Shown: positions 32,866 through 43,800 of the stretch, piece by piece
How the letters are laid out: every line of letters begins with the position of its first letter
Numbering within the stretch: the first letter of the stretch is position 1
DNA from: Candidatus Omnitrophota bacterium
GTDB lineage: Bacteria; Omnitrophota; Omnitrophia; Omnitrophales; JACROU01
Direction of reading: 5' to 3'
DNA: 64,000 bases
Assembly (NCBI GenBank): GCA_029261035.1
Contig: JAJDCD010000023.1
Location: 62,001 to 126,000, forward strand
Program-made: the position numbers and the translations under genes
The notes under the pieces: model-generated
The model's input: the letters and a program-made list of their open reading frames with translations, nothing else
Told to the model about the DNA's origin: nothing
Database searches by the model: none

Positions 32866-35800
32866 TTATTTCTGGTTCCCAATGGGGTCTACCCATACTT
32901 CGGGTTTTTCACCCCTCTTTAACTTATTAACGTTCATGGCAAGCTCAGACTTTATCTTTGTTTCTGTTGGAGTAGGAGAAACTTTCCAAAAATGAGGCTT
33001 AAATTCAGCCCAATTTTCGAGGATATTACGGGCATAAGCACTACTCGTAAAGTCGACATGTTTTTGAATTAGTGCTTTTAAATCTGCTTCATCTGAAGCT
33101 TCTTCAAGGCGATCAATTCGAATCAATTGTGGGTTAAACCGCTTTTCAAAACCATTCTCTAAATCGAGGACATAGGCTAAACCACCCGTCATGCCTGCAC
33201 CAAAATTTCTTCCTGTCGCGCCCAAAACAACAACGGTTCCACCCGTCATATATTCACAACAATGGTCTCCAGAACCCTCTACAACGGTATTCGCTCCTGA
33301 ATTCCGAACACAAAAACGCTCTCCTGCTTTTCCAGCAGCAAATAAATATCCTGAAGTTGCGCCATACATAACTGTATTTCCGATAATTACGTTTTCATTT
33401 GATTTAAACGTAGCATCCTGAGAAGGGCGAACAATTAGTTCACCACCACACAGGCCTTTGCCCACATAATCGTTTGCTTCTCCATTTAAAGTTAATCGCA
33501 ATCCCTTAACGGCAAAAGCACCAAAACTTTGCCCTGCTGTTCCCGTTAATTCAACGTCAATGGTTCCTGCCGGTAACCCTGCATCACCATAACGCTTTGC
33601 TACTTCATAAGACAGCTGCGTTCCGACCGAACGATTAATGTTACGAACCTCTTTTTTAATAGAAACAGTTTGTTTATTTTCTAAAGCTGCTTGAGCTTCA
33701 GAAATTAAATCCAAATCAAGGGGGTGGTCATTTTGCCAATCATTCCGCTCCATGGTTTGCTTTATATCACGGGATCCATCGGGGTTCGCGTTTGCAAGTA
33801 AACGCTCTAAATTTAATTTCTCTGCTTTTGGATACCCTTCTGGAACCATTGCTTCAAGAAGATCTGTCCGTCCAATAATTTCATCTAAAGATTTGGCTCC
33901 GATAGACGCTAAAATTTCTCTTATGTCTTCTGAGATTCCTCTAAAAAAGTTTACAACCATGTCTGCCGTTCCAGCATACTTAAGGCGTAACTTTTCATCT
34001 TGTGTCGCAACACCTACAGGACATGTATTTAAATGACATTGACGAATCATACAACAACCGGCTGCAATCAACGCCATCGTACCAAATCCATACTCTTCAG
34101 CACCTAAAAGAGCCGCCACAACAACATCTCGGCCTGTTTTCATACCTCCGTCAGCCCTCAGACGAATTCGACCTCTTAAATCGTTAAGAACCAGCACTTG
34201 CTGTGCTTCTGCAATACCCAACTCCCACGGCCCTCCTGCATTTTTAATCGAACTTAAAGGAGAAGCCCCTGTTCCACCATCGTGGCCACTAATCAAAATA
34301 TTATCTGCATGCGCTTTAGCCACACCGGCTGCAATAGTCCCGACCCCCGCAACACCCACTAGCTTTACAGTCACTCTAGCTTTTGGGTTTGCTTGTTTTA
34401 AATCATAAATAAGCTGTGCTAAATCTTCAATACTATAAATATCATGATGAGGAGGTGGAGATATTAATGTAACACCGGGTGTTGAATTTCTAAGCGCTGC
34501 AATTTCCGCTGTTACTTTATGGCCTGGTAATTGGCCCCCTTCTCCTGGCTTAGACCCTTGAGCTACTTTAATTTCCAATTCATCACATGCGCCTAAATAT
34601 TCAATCGTAACTCCAAAACGTCCAGAAGCAACTTGTTTAATTCGACTATTAGCCCAATCTCCATTTTCATAGGGTTTATATCTACTCTTATCTTCTCCGC
34701 CTTCTCCACTGTCTGATTTTCCGCCAATTCGGTTCATCGCAATAGCCAAGGTTTCATGAGTCTCTTTACTCAAAGCACCCAGAGACATTCCCGGTGTATT
34801 AAAACGAGAATAAAAATTTTCAACAGGCTCTACTTCATCGATAGAAATAGCTGCTCCCAAAGAGTTTATTTTTAAAATATCTCTTAGCGCGGTTACGGGA
34901 CGTTCTTTTACGAATTTAGCATAAGCATCATAGTCTTCCTTCTCACCACTCTTTACAAACTTATGAATCGTTTTAATTACATTAGGATTAAAAGCGTGAT
35001 ACTCACCCCCACCCCGATAACGGTAAAATCCGCCCACATCTAATTTTTTCAAAGGTTCTTGTCCATAAGCTTCTTCATACCAGCCCAAAACATCTTTTGC
35101 TAAATCTTCATAGTCAATACCGTCCACTTGAGAAACGCAGCCCGTGAAACATTCTTCAATCATTTTTTGACCTAAACCAATAGCTTCAAAAACTTGTCCG
35201 CCACAATAACTTGTAATCGTTGAAATTCCCATTTTTGAAAGAATTTTGAGCAACCCTTTAATCACTGAATATTGAAAATTTTTATTTGCTTGTTCTGCTG
35301 TCAGTTCCTTAATTTGCCCTGATGTTACCAGCTGATCAAGGGATTCTAAAGCAAGCGAAGGACAAACGGCATTAGCTCCAAAACCCACCAAAGTAGCAAA
35401 GTGATGAATCTCTCTAGCATCTCCAGTCTCTGCAACAATACCGGCTTTCATCCTCTTTCCTTGACGAATTAAATGGTGATGACACGCCCCTACAGCTAAA
35501 AGCATTGGAATGTGTGCCTGACCTTCAGAACTACCCGTATTATCCAAAACAATAATTTTTGCTCCGGAATCAATCGCCTTTTCTGCTTCAAGTACCATTT
35601 GTTTAATAGACTTTTCTAGACCGCTCACACCGTCTGCAACAGAAAAAAGACATGGAATCGTCACTGTTTTAAAAGCAGCATCTTTGCCAGACTTTATCGC
35701 TTCTAACTCTTCCCTTAGAAGACAAGGTGATGGAAGCTCAATTAAACGTGCATGCTCAGGAGTTTCATCAAATAAATTTTTTCTTTCTCCTAGATAAGTG

Positions 35801-37446
35801 ACGGACGACATCACCAACTCTTCTCGAATAGGATCAATTGCTGGGTTGGTAACTTGAGCAAAAAGTTGTTTAAAGTAGGTATACAACAATCGAGGTTTCG
35901 TAGAAAGCACTGCCAAAGGAGTGTCGTCTCCCATAGAGCCTACAGCGTCCTTTGCCGTTTCACCCATCGGCCTTAACACCATAGAAATTTCTTCAGCATT
36001 ATAACCAAAAGCTATTTGTCGTTTAAGCAACTCTTCATCAGATTTGTTTTTACTACTGTCATACTTTTGGACATCTAAATCCTCAATGCGCTTTAAATTA
36101 TCATCAACCCATTGGCCATAAGGATGTTGAGAAGAAATTTGGTTCTTAATTTCTTCATCAAAAAGAAGCTCCCCTTTGTGAGTATCAATCGCCATTATTT
36201 TTCCTGGTCCCAAACGATCTTTTAAGCGAATGTTGGATTCTGGTATTTGAACCATCCCTACCTCAGAACCCATAATAACAACGTCATCTTTAGTAACAAC
36301 AAAACGAGCAGGTCTAAGACCATTTCTGTCCAAAGTAGCTCCTACGGTGACTCCGTCCGTAAACGCAATCGCTGCAGGACCATCCCAAGGCTCCATAGAG
36401 CACACATGATATTCGTAATAAGAACGCCATTCTGGGTGAATCTCCTCATCTGCTCTCCAAGCTTCTGGAATCATCATTGTGATGGAATGAAGAATATCTC
36501 GCCCAGACATCATGATCGCTTCTAAAGCATTGTCAGCGCTCGCAGAATCGCTCGCATCCCCTTCTAAAATAGGCTTCAACTTTTCGACATCCTCTCCGTA
36601 AAAATCCGAAGACAAAGACCCTTCTCTTGCTTTCATCCAGTTTCTATTCCCCTCTACCGTATTAATTTCTCCATTGTGTGCAATCATTCGGAAAGGTTGA
36701 GCTAAACTCCAATTCGGAAAGGTGTTCGTGCTATAACGTTGATGAAATAAAGCGATCGATGTTTCATAATCCGGGTTGGCTAAGTCAGGAAAAAATTCCT
36801 TTAGCTGTGCCGCTATTAACATCCCTTTATAAATAATTGTTTTGGAAGAAAAAGAGGGAATATAAAAATCACTATCGTGAAGAGCTTCGATTTCGTGTTC
36901 CGTTTGTTTGCGAACGAGAAAAAGAATTTGTTCGAAATTTTCTGAGGAAACAGAATCCGGTCTAGAAACAAAAAGCTGTTTAATCAAAGGCATCGTTTCT
37001 CGAGCATTATCTCCAATAAGAGATGGCTCTACGGGCACTTCTCTCCAACCTAAAATATTAAGCCCTTGTTCTCGAACTACTTTTTCAGCAATTTGAGTTT
37101 CAGTCTTTTGCTTATTTGCTTCTTGAGAAAGGAAAAATACTCCAACACCCAAATCGCCTTCAGCAGGCATTTCGGCACCTATTTCCTTAAAGAAGGGTAA
37201 AAATAATTTTCGAGGAATTTGAGTGAGAATACCGGCTCCATCTCCAGTCTTCGCATCAGCACCAATAGCACCACGATGGGTAATATTAACCACCGACTCA
37301 ATCGCTTGCTCCAAAATAGAATGGCTTTTCTCGCCCTTAATATGGGCAACAAAACCCGTTCCACAAGCATCTTTCTCAAACCGAGATTGATACAGGGTAT
37401 TCTCTGGTAATGGTTTTAACCTACTATCTACTCTATACTTACTCAT
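32866..37446 (-). CDS. gltB: Glutamate synthase large subunit
   Basis: GltB makes glutamate from glutamine and 2-oxoglutarate. The 1526-residue product has the full family layout: an N-terminal class II glutaminase domain with C28 (KDACGTGF) as nucleophile after a short propeptide, a central domain, the FMN/2-oxoglutarate domain with GEGGEDKSRYKPYENGDWANS and the 3Fe-4S cysteines in CCMIRQCHLNTCPVG, and the C-terminal beta-helix (GxxxG repeats, GLCGGELIVRP). No small subunit gltD is next to it, so the electron donor is encoded elsewhere or a ferredoxin is used. AAAGGA lies 11 bases before the ATG. Confidence 0.97.
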   Translation of the reverse strand: MSKYRVDSRLKPLPENTLYQSRFEKDACGTGFVAHIKGEKSHSILEQAIESVVNITHRGAIGADAKTGDGAGILTQIPRKLFLPFFKEIGAEMPAEGDLGVGVFFLSQEANKQKTETQIAEKVVREQGLNILGWREVPVEPSLIGDNARETMPLIKQLFVSRPDSVSSENFEQILFLVRKQTEHEIEALHDSDFYIPSFSSKTIIYKGMLIAAQLKEFFPDLANPDYETSIALFHQRYSTNTFPNWSLAQPFRMIAHNGEINTVEGNRNWMKAREGSLSSDFYGEDVEKLKPILEGDASDSASADNALEAIMMSGRDILHSITMMIPEAWRADEEIHPEWRSYYEYHVCSMEPWDGPAAIAFTDGVTVGATLDRNGLRPARFVVTKDDVVIMGSEVGMVQIPESNIRLKDRLGPGKIMAIDTHKGELLFDEEIKNQISSQHPYGQWVDDNLKRIEDLDVQKYDSSKNKSDEELLKRQIAFGYNAEEISMVLRPMGETAKDAVGSMGDDTPLAVLSTKPRLLYTYFKQLFAQVTNPAIDPIREELVMSSVTYLGERKNLFDETPEHARLIELPSPCLLREELEAIKSGKDAAFKTVTIPCLFSVADGVSGLEKSIKQMVLEAEKAIDSGAKIIVLDNTGSSEGQAHIPMLLAVGACHHHLIRQGKRMKAGIVAETGDAREIHHFATLVGFGANAVCPSLALESLDQLVTSGQIKELTAEQANKNFQYSVIKGLLKILSKMGISTITSYCGGQVFEAIGLGQKMIEECFTGCVSQVDGIDYEDLAKDVLGWYEEAYGQEPLKKLDVGGFYRYRGGGEYHAFNPNVIKTIHKFVKSGEKEDYDAYAKFVKERPVTALRDILKINSLGAAISIDEVEPVENFYSRFNTPGMSLGALSKETHETLAIAMNRIGGKSDSGEGGEDKSRYKPYENGDWANSRIKQVASGRFGVTIEYLGACDELEIKVAQGSKPGEGGQLPGHKVTAEIAALRNSTPGVTLISPPPHHDIYSIEDLAQLIYDLKQANPKARVTVKLVGVAGVGTIAAGVAKAHADNILISGHDGGTGASPLSSIKNAGGPWELGIAEAQQVLVLNDLRGRIRLRADGGMKTGRDVVVAALLGAEEYGFGTMALIAAGCCMIRQCHLNTCPVGVATQDEKLRLKYAGTADMVVNFFRGISEDIREILASIGAKSLDEIIGRTDLLEAMVPEGYPKAEKLNLERLLANANPDGSRDIKQTMERNDWQNDHPLDLDLISEAQAALENKQTVSIKKEVRNINRSVGTQLSYEVAKRYGDAGLPAGTIDVELTGTAGQSFGAFAVKGLRLTLNGEANDYVGKGLCGGELIVRPSQDATFKSNENVIIGNTVMYGATSGYLFAAGKAGERFCVRNSGANTVVEGSGDHCCEYMTGGTVVVLGATGRNFGAGMTGGLAYVLDLENGFEKRFNPQLIRIDRLEEASDEADLKALIQKHVDFTSSAYARNILENWAEFKPHFWKVSPTPTETKIKSELAMNVNKLKRGEKPEVWVDPIGNQK

Positions 37447-37491
37447 GAATCTAATATCCTTTTTCTAAGGGGCTCTCAATTTCTAACACTA

Positions 37492-37548
37492 GGGGAAATG
37501 GATTTTTGATACTGTTGCAAAGCAACTGTGTCAAAAATGCGTGTCCCC
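37492..37548. repeat. 57-bp palindromic repeat, copy 3 (diverged)
   Basis: The ends GGGGAAATGGATTTTTGA and TCAAAAATGCGTGTCCCC match the GGGGACA/TGTCCCC family at 12363 and 22000. An inner GTTGC-AAA-GCAAC hairpin makes this copy fully foldable. It lies upstream of gltB, in the 369-bp gap before the giant gene; the rest of that gap holds two further repeats listed below. Confidence 0.78.
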
Positions 37549-37693
37549 ACAACCCCACTTATATATGTAAAACCTAATCAGCGTAAAAGGGCTAGAATTA
37601 TACAAGGGACGGCACCTCTATATCAAGCTTTAAAATATTTTTGATTATAGGACAGTTTATGGGGTTTTCCTACGACCCTACAAAATGCTCCAC

Positions 37694-37736
37694 TCCCTAA
37701 GGTGCCAGGCTCCTGAGGAGCCTGGCACCTTAGGGA
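37694..37736. repeat. GTGCCAGGC palindrome, copy 2
   Basis: TCCCTAAGGTGCCAGGCTCC pairs with GGAGCCTGGCACCTTAGGGA around a three-base centre, a nearly perfect 43-bp palindrome. Only the GTGCCAGGC centre is shared with the copy at 30700-30753; the outer arm bases differ but remain complementary. Confidence 0.88.
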
Positions 37737-37763
37737 TAAAATGGCTACAGTTATAGGACATTA

Positions 37764-37798
37764 ACCCTCTCCTTCATGAGGAGAGGGTTAGGGTGAGG
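37764..37798. repeat. REP-like element
   Basis: ACCCTCTCCTTCATGAGGAG followed by AGGGTTAGGGTGAGG is a clean copy of the REP-like family. It lies 18 bp beyond the 3' end of the giant gene and may stabilise or end its transcript. Confidence 0.85.
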
Positions 37799-37815
37799 AG
37801 TTCATTTTTAGAAAT

Positions 37816-40800
37816 TTAGGCCGCAACCTTAAGAGCTTGTTGAGCTTGGTGATATACGTAGAGATTTTGGATAAATTCTTGGGTCATCTGCCAAAGACCA
37901 TTTTGATTTTTAAGACCCAAAGAATGATAAAGCTGTTTTCGAGTTCTCTCATCTTGAACTAAAGCAATGCTTGTCATTAATTCCAATAGATCTGAAGTTC
38001 TAATACCGCTCTGTTCTACCAACTCTGAGTTCCAACGAACGCGTTCATAACTCTTCTTAATTTTAGGAAGATTCTGTCGGTCTGTTAAAGATTGAAAACT
38101 AATCCCGTTAGAAATTTCTTTCAATTCTTCCTTTACCTCGGAAACAAGAAAGTGTTGTTTGGCAATTACCTCAACCCCTTCTAAAGCCAACACTTGTTTT
38201 AACCCCTTCAGTTCTTCTGTTTCTTGCTGAAGTACAATAATTTTACTCCCTCGACGTCCTTTAAAAATAGAAACTAATTCTTCCTGTGCTACTTCATTTA
38301 ACATGGCTTCGCTTAAAATCCAAGCGATAGGCTCCAACTCTTTCTGTCCTAAACTCTGCGCTTTAACAATTACACCTTTAACACTATTAAGCGAAATAGC
38401 AAATTCAGATACTTGTCCAGGACCAACCTGTTTTATGTTAGATTGAATAAAGTCAAATAGAGTCTTATCCAATTGAACCTTATCTTGCTTTAACCATTGC
38501 TTTACAAGTCCTTCAGAAAAAAGATTTTTTGCGAATTCAGGAATTAACGAAATAACTTCACTATAAATTGCTTTTGTTTTTAACTTATACAGATTCTCTA
38601 TTGCAAGCTCTGATGTCTCTTCGTTAATAACGATAGCTGATGAAGATACGCTGCTAGGATCTAATCCCTTTGAAAATAATTTCATAACATACTGTCCAAC
38701 AGCATTTTGGAATACAGAAGCGTTTAGCCAAGTTTGAACATCTTCTAATGACAGGTAAGGACGCACATCTTCCGGCAATCTTTTTTCTATACCACGAAAT
38801 AACATCTCACTTATTGTTCCATGCTGTTCTTTTAATCGATACACTACCCCATGGTCTGAAGAAGACTGCATCATCGGCATTATCTTTTTAATTTCAGCCA
38901 TTTTGTCTCCAGAATACAATGCTGTTGGAACAAGATGACTCGCTTCTATTTCTACCCCTCTTTGCTTAAGCGCTTGAATAACCCAATTGTTTATAGGAGG
39001 CTTTGGAGTTGTTGTTTGTAAAATGCTAATAAAAACACTTCCACCAAAAGGACGCTTAACTCGAGCGATCAAATTCGACAAATCTTTCATCTCATCTATC
39101 GTTGAAAGTCCCCTCTCGGTATGTCCAATAAGAAAGTCTCTTCTTACCATAGACAAATAGTTTTCTGTAGACATTAAATCTACGGCCCATACATGATCAT
39201 ATGATTCATCTACAAGAATCTGACTGCTGACTTCAAATACACTTTTTTGTATCAAAGTAAAGCTACCTCCAGACTCTTGAATCTTATCTTTTACCTGTTG
39301 ATACAATGCATTTAATTGCGGCGCATAAACCGTTGAGGGTTCCACAACAGTCACCTGAGCACCCATCATTGCTGAAATTAATGAAAACACCGTATGTCCT
39401 GGCCCTATCTCCAACAACCGATCTCCAGGCTGAACGGAGACAGAATTAAAAATTTTCTCTACTTCTCTTTCAGACAAAAAGAACCCTGATTTGTACTTAA
39501 AACTTTCAACACCTGTTAAAACGCTCATTGCACTAGGAGCTGCTTTACTTGCTTTCTCAAAATCAAGGTTTTCTTTTAAATATTTAAAAACTTCTTTAAC
39601 ATCTCCTGGTTCGTTCCTGTCTAGTTTTTGCGACATTTCAGGAAAAGAAACACCTAAGCTAGCTGCTTTTACAGAACTAGCCTCTTCTACCAACCTCGAA
39701 AAAACATTATCGGTATTCAAAGAAATACTTCCTGGTAAAACTTTTGGTAAACCTGCATACGCATTCTTAATACTTATCACCTCAGAAAGCCAAGGCAAGT
39801 CCCTTTTAGCAACTACCCAATCGGCAAGACGAACAATTTTTTTTACAGACTCCAAGCTTCTCCCTTCTCGGGCTAGCTTTTCCGCAAATAGCAGCTCTGC
39901 TTGCGAGCCCAAACTTTGAGCATCAATACGATTAAAATGAAAACCACTTCCGTTATCCAACATATTGGTTCGCCAATCAATTTGACCACTTTCATCTAAC
40001 AAATTCCGATCTCCAAGCACCACTCTTACAGCAGACAAATGAGTTCCATGCCCAAATAGCACAACAACTTTTTCGTTGTCTTGATAAGTATCATTTATTT
40101 TTTCCATCAATTTCTTTGCTCGGTCTAAAACTTTTAAGAAACTCTCTCCCCTAGGAAATTGAATTCGCGCATTGGCAGCATAACGATACATGTATTCAAG
40201 CTCAAGTTCTTGAGAATCAAAGTTGGCAACTGATTTTTGATCTGCTGTACCAAAGCTCATTTCATTCAACAAGGGTTCTTCAACAACTTCCAGATTAGTT
40301 CCCGTCCGTTCTTGAAAATGCTGAATAAAAGCATCTGCAGTCTCCTTTGAACGTCCCAACTCGCTTGTCATAACAACAACCTGTTTCCCATCAAGTACTA
40401 ATTCTTCAAGTTGAGCATATAATGCTTCAGCTGCCAGCTTCGCCTGCAACTGCCCCTTTTCATTTAACTGGTTATCCGGCTCGTCTACATTCCCCTGGAA
40501 TTCTTTAATAGGTCTCCCTAAAAAAGGAAGGTTTTCGTGATAGGCTACATTACGATCTGTTTGACCATGTCGCACCCCCCAAACCGGAACACGTAATGTA
40601 ACGACAGGTTCTTTTTTCGCAAAAGTAAGACGCCCTGTCATCCCTTGCACTTTAAGTGAATCGTTCATCTCAGGAATCGATTTCCAATGCTGCTTTTGTG
40701 GAAAAAGTCCTTTTTTCATCAAATAAAGTTGGTATGTTTCATAATCTTTTTGAGCAAAAGTAACGAACACAACTTTTTTCAAGGATTTTGCTGTCTTCAA

Positions 40801-43800
40801 AAACTCATGCGCTGTATCCACAGCGATCTTAGTTCCATAATTTAAAGAGTAACGATAGACTCCTGTAGAAATAGCCGGAAAAGCAATACTTTCAAGCCCA
40901 TGGGCTTCGGCTAATCTCAAAGAATTTAAATAACTATTTCTTAACGTGCGCCTTGGATTTTTAGGAAGCGTTCTTAAGTCCGGCCCTGGAGTATGAATCA
41001 CATGCTTCACTGGCAAATTATAGCCCTTTGTAATTTTAGCTTCTCCATTATTGCAACCGCCCAGTCCTCGACATTCTTCCAACAGCTCGGGACCCGCTGC
41101 TTTGTGAATCGCGCCATCCACCCCTCCTCCGCCCAACAACGAAGGTTTCGCCGCATTCACAATAGCATCCACTTGTATCTTTGTAATATCTCCTCTAACC
41201 AACTCAATCTTCCCTAGGCTAGCACCTTTGTTTTTAATGTAATGTAGAGTTCTTTTATCTAAAAATGCTTTATTGTTTTTATCTTTTAATAGGTTTTTTA
41301 ACCTACCGTTCATATGACTAAAAACTTCGTCTATAGCTTCTTGAATTCGCATTATGGGGTGGTCTGGATGTAACGTTTTGTTTCCAACCCCTTTTTCAAA
41401 ATACACTTCTAAATCCGTTTGCCTCACTTCTGATAACGCTCCTAACTTTAAAGCCAATGCTTTTGCTAAACGATTTAAATGATTTTCACTTTCTTCCTGA
41501 ACAGGCATACTCTTTGGTGAAAAATAAATATTTGACCCTGCATCAGAGAGGAGACGATTAGCTTCTTCAAGAGTGCGCGCAAAAACTAAGGGGTAATGAC
41601 TGAAGATTTTCGTCCAATAAAGAATATCTCCAGATTGGGTCAGAATGTGGAATAAATTAATCTCTCTTTTTTGCCGTTGGAGATCGGGGTGAAATGCTAA
41701 TGTAAAAAGCTCTGAAGCCCCTTCTAAAAGATCGACATATTTTTTTGTAAGAATTAAATGAGTCCCATTCGTCGGATGGTAATTACCTATCTCAACAAAT
41801 TTTTGAGAGTGATCCAATCGAATCCATAAATGTTCTTTAGATACACTTGCATCAGAAACTGTAAGACCAATCCCCGCTCTGCGTCCAATGTTGATTTTTT
41901 CTGTTGGCTCCATAACAGCTTTGAAAGATTGTTGGCCTGGAATTTTAAAAGATACAAACCAACCTCTTCCTTCGTAGTGTTTGAAAGTAAAGTAGGGTGT
42001 TTTTGAATCAATCAAACCAAGATAAACTCTATCTACTTCTTCAATAAGAAACTGTTTCCTCTCCATAGGTTTCAGACTTTTTTCAGAGGCAGCTCTCAGT
42101 TGTTGCTTTCCAAGGCTGGATGCTTGGGAGCCATCCCCTTCCTTATCTGTTGATGGATTCAATTTAACAGAATGACGTAGGAATGTTGATTGATCGCGAT
42201 ATTGAATCTGATTATCAAATACTAACTTAAGTAATGGCCCTTTAATAGTACTGGCTTGTGATTCTGAAATTTTCCCCTGCTTTAATAAGGATTGAATAGA
42301 AACTATTTTGTAAGATTTTAATTTATTCTGAAAATAAGTTTCTCTAGATTTTAATTGGGTAGTAAATACAACATACTCTTCTTGCTGTTGTCTGTTTGAA
42401 CCTTTTAAGAATCGTTGTTTTATTTTTTTGACAAGTTCCAAGATATAAATACCTTTATCATCCACATCAATTTTTAATCTAATAATAAACTCTCCTCTAT
42501 TCGGTCCAAGCTCTATCACATACGTTCTACCTTTGATTTCTCTTTCTGTAGGACGAGTTCGAATCGTAACTTGATTAAAGGCATTAACTCTTACCGAAGT
42601 TGGATCAAATCGATGGGTTTCAAAAAATGGGTCAATTTGAAAAACATCCTCTTTAAAGTCTGTATCCAAGTTTGCTAATGTTGCTTTCTCTCCTGAGGGG
42701 TCTACAGAAACAGTAATAGCTTTAGGCGTAACGATCCTTTTTCTTTGCTTACTCCCCTTATCATCCTCTTCAAACACATGCTTTAAAAGAAAAAAACGTG
42801 TTTTCTCGTCATCCATCATTTTTTCCCCAACCTGTTCCCATCCAAGCTCTTCTTGAATCTCACCGTAAATAGTCCTAATAATTTGGGTAATCAGTTTCAT
42901 TTTTTCAGAAATTCTTCTAACAAAATCATCTACTTGCAATAGGGAAGAAAAGTCAAAGTCTTCGATTTCATTTTGAGATTTCAATTGCTCCGATTTTTTT
43001 AAAAATAAATCTAGTTGTTTTATAAAAGGAGTTAATATATCCATTATTTCAAGCCATGGAAAATCATCATCCCCTAAATTATGGGTTTGCATCCCCGTGA
43101 TTATACTTTTGAATTCCAATAAAATATTCTCAAATAGAATACGGGAAAAAGAAGTAGGGTGTATTAATTTCCCTTCAAATTCCTGTAAGGCCAAAACCTG
43201 TTCTATAAGAAGAACATTTTCAGGAAAAGACCGCCAAATCTGTAAAACTTCCGCCATTACTTCTTTCAACATTTCTTGCTTAGTGGAAAGTCCTAAACTA
43301 GAAGCTGAAGAATCATCTACGCTGAGTTTAGATACTTTGCTTTGAAACCAATCTCTGTGTTCTTGTTCCATCGTTGCAACAACTTTTCCCATAGTCAAAA
43401 CTTGCTGTTGGTAATATTCTAAATCGTCAATGTTTGGAACTTTTATTTTCCAATTGCCTAGCTGTGCCCTAAGAAAACCCTCCACATCCGCTTCTTCAAT
43501 AAACGAAATAATATGATTGTTATCTAATATAGATTTTTTTAATTTTATAAGCCCTTCTTCAAAATCAAATTCTTCTGCTTCGTTATAGGGATATGTAACC
43601 CAGTAAGAATTAGCTAAGTCCCTATAGCCAGATCGATTCTGAGCTTGCAACAAGTCTAAATATCGAACAAACAGTTCCCTATGTTCACTTAAAATATCTT
43701 CATATTTAATGATGGATCGAATAGTTTGTTTCAACTTAGAAAGCATAGAAGAATTTTTTATCGCCTCAACTAGACTTCGAAGAAACAATCCCGGATTTTC

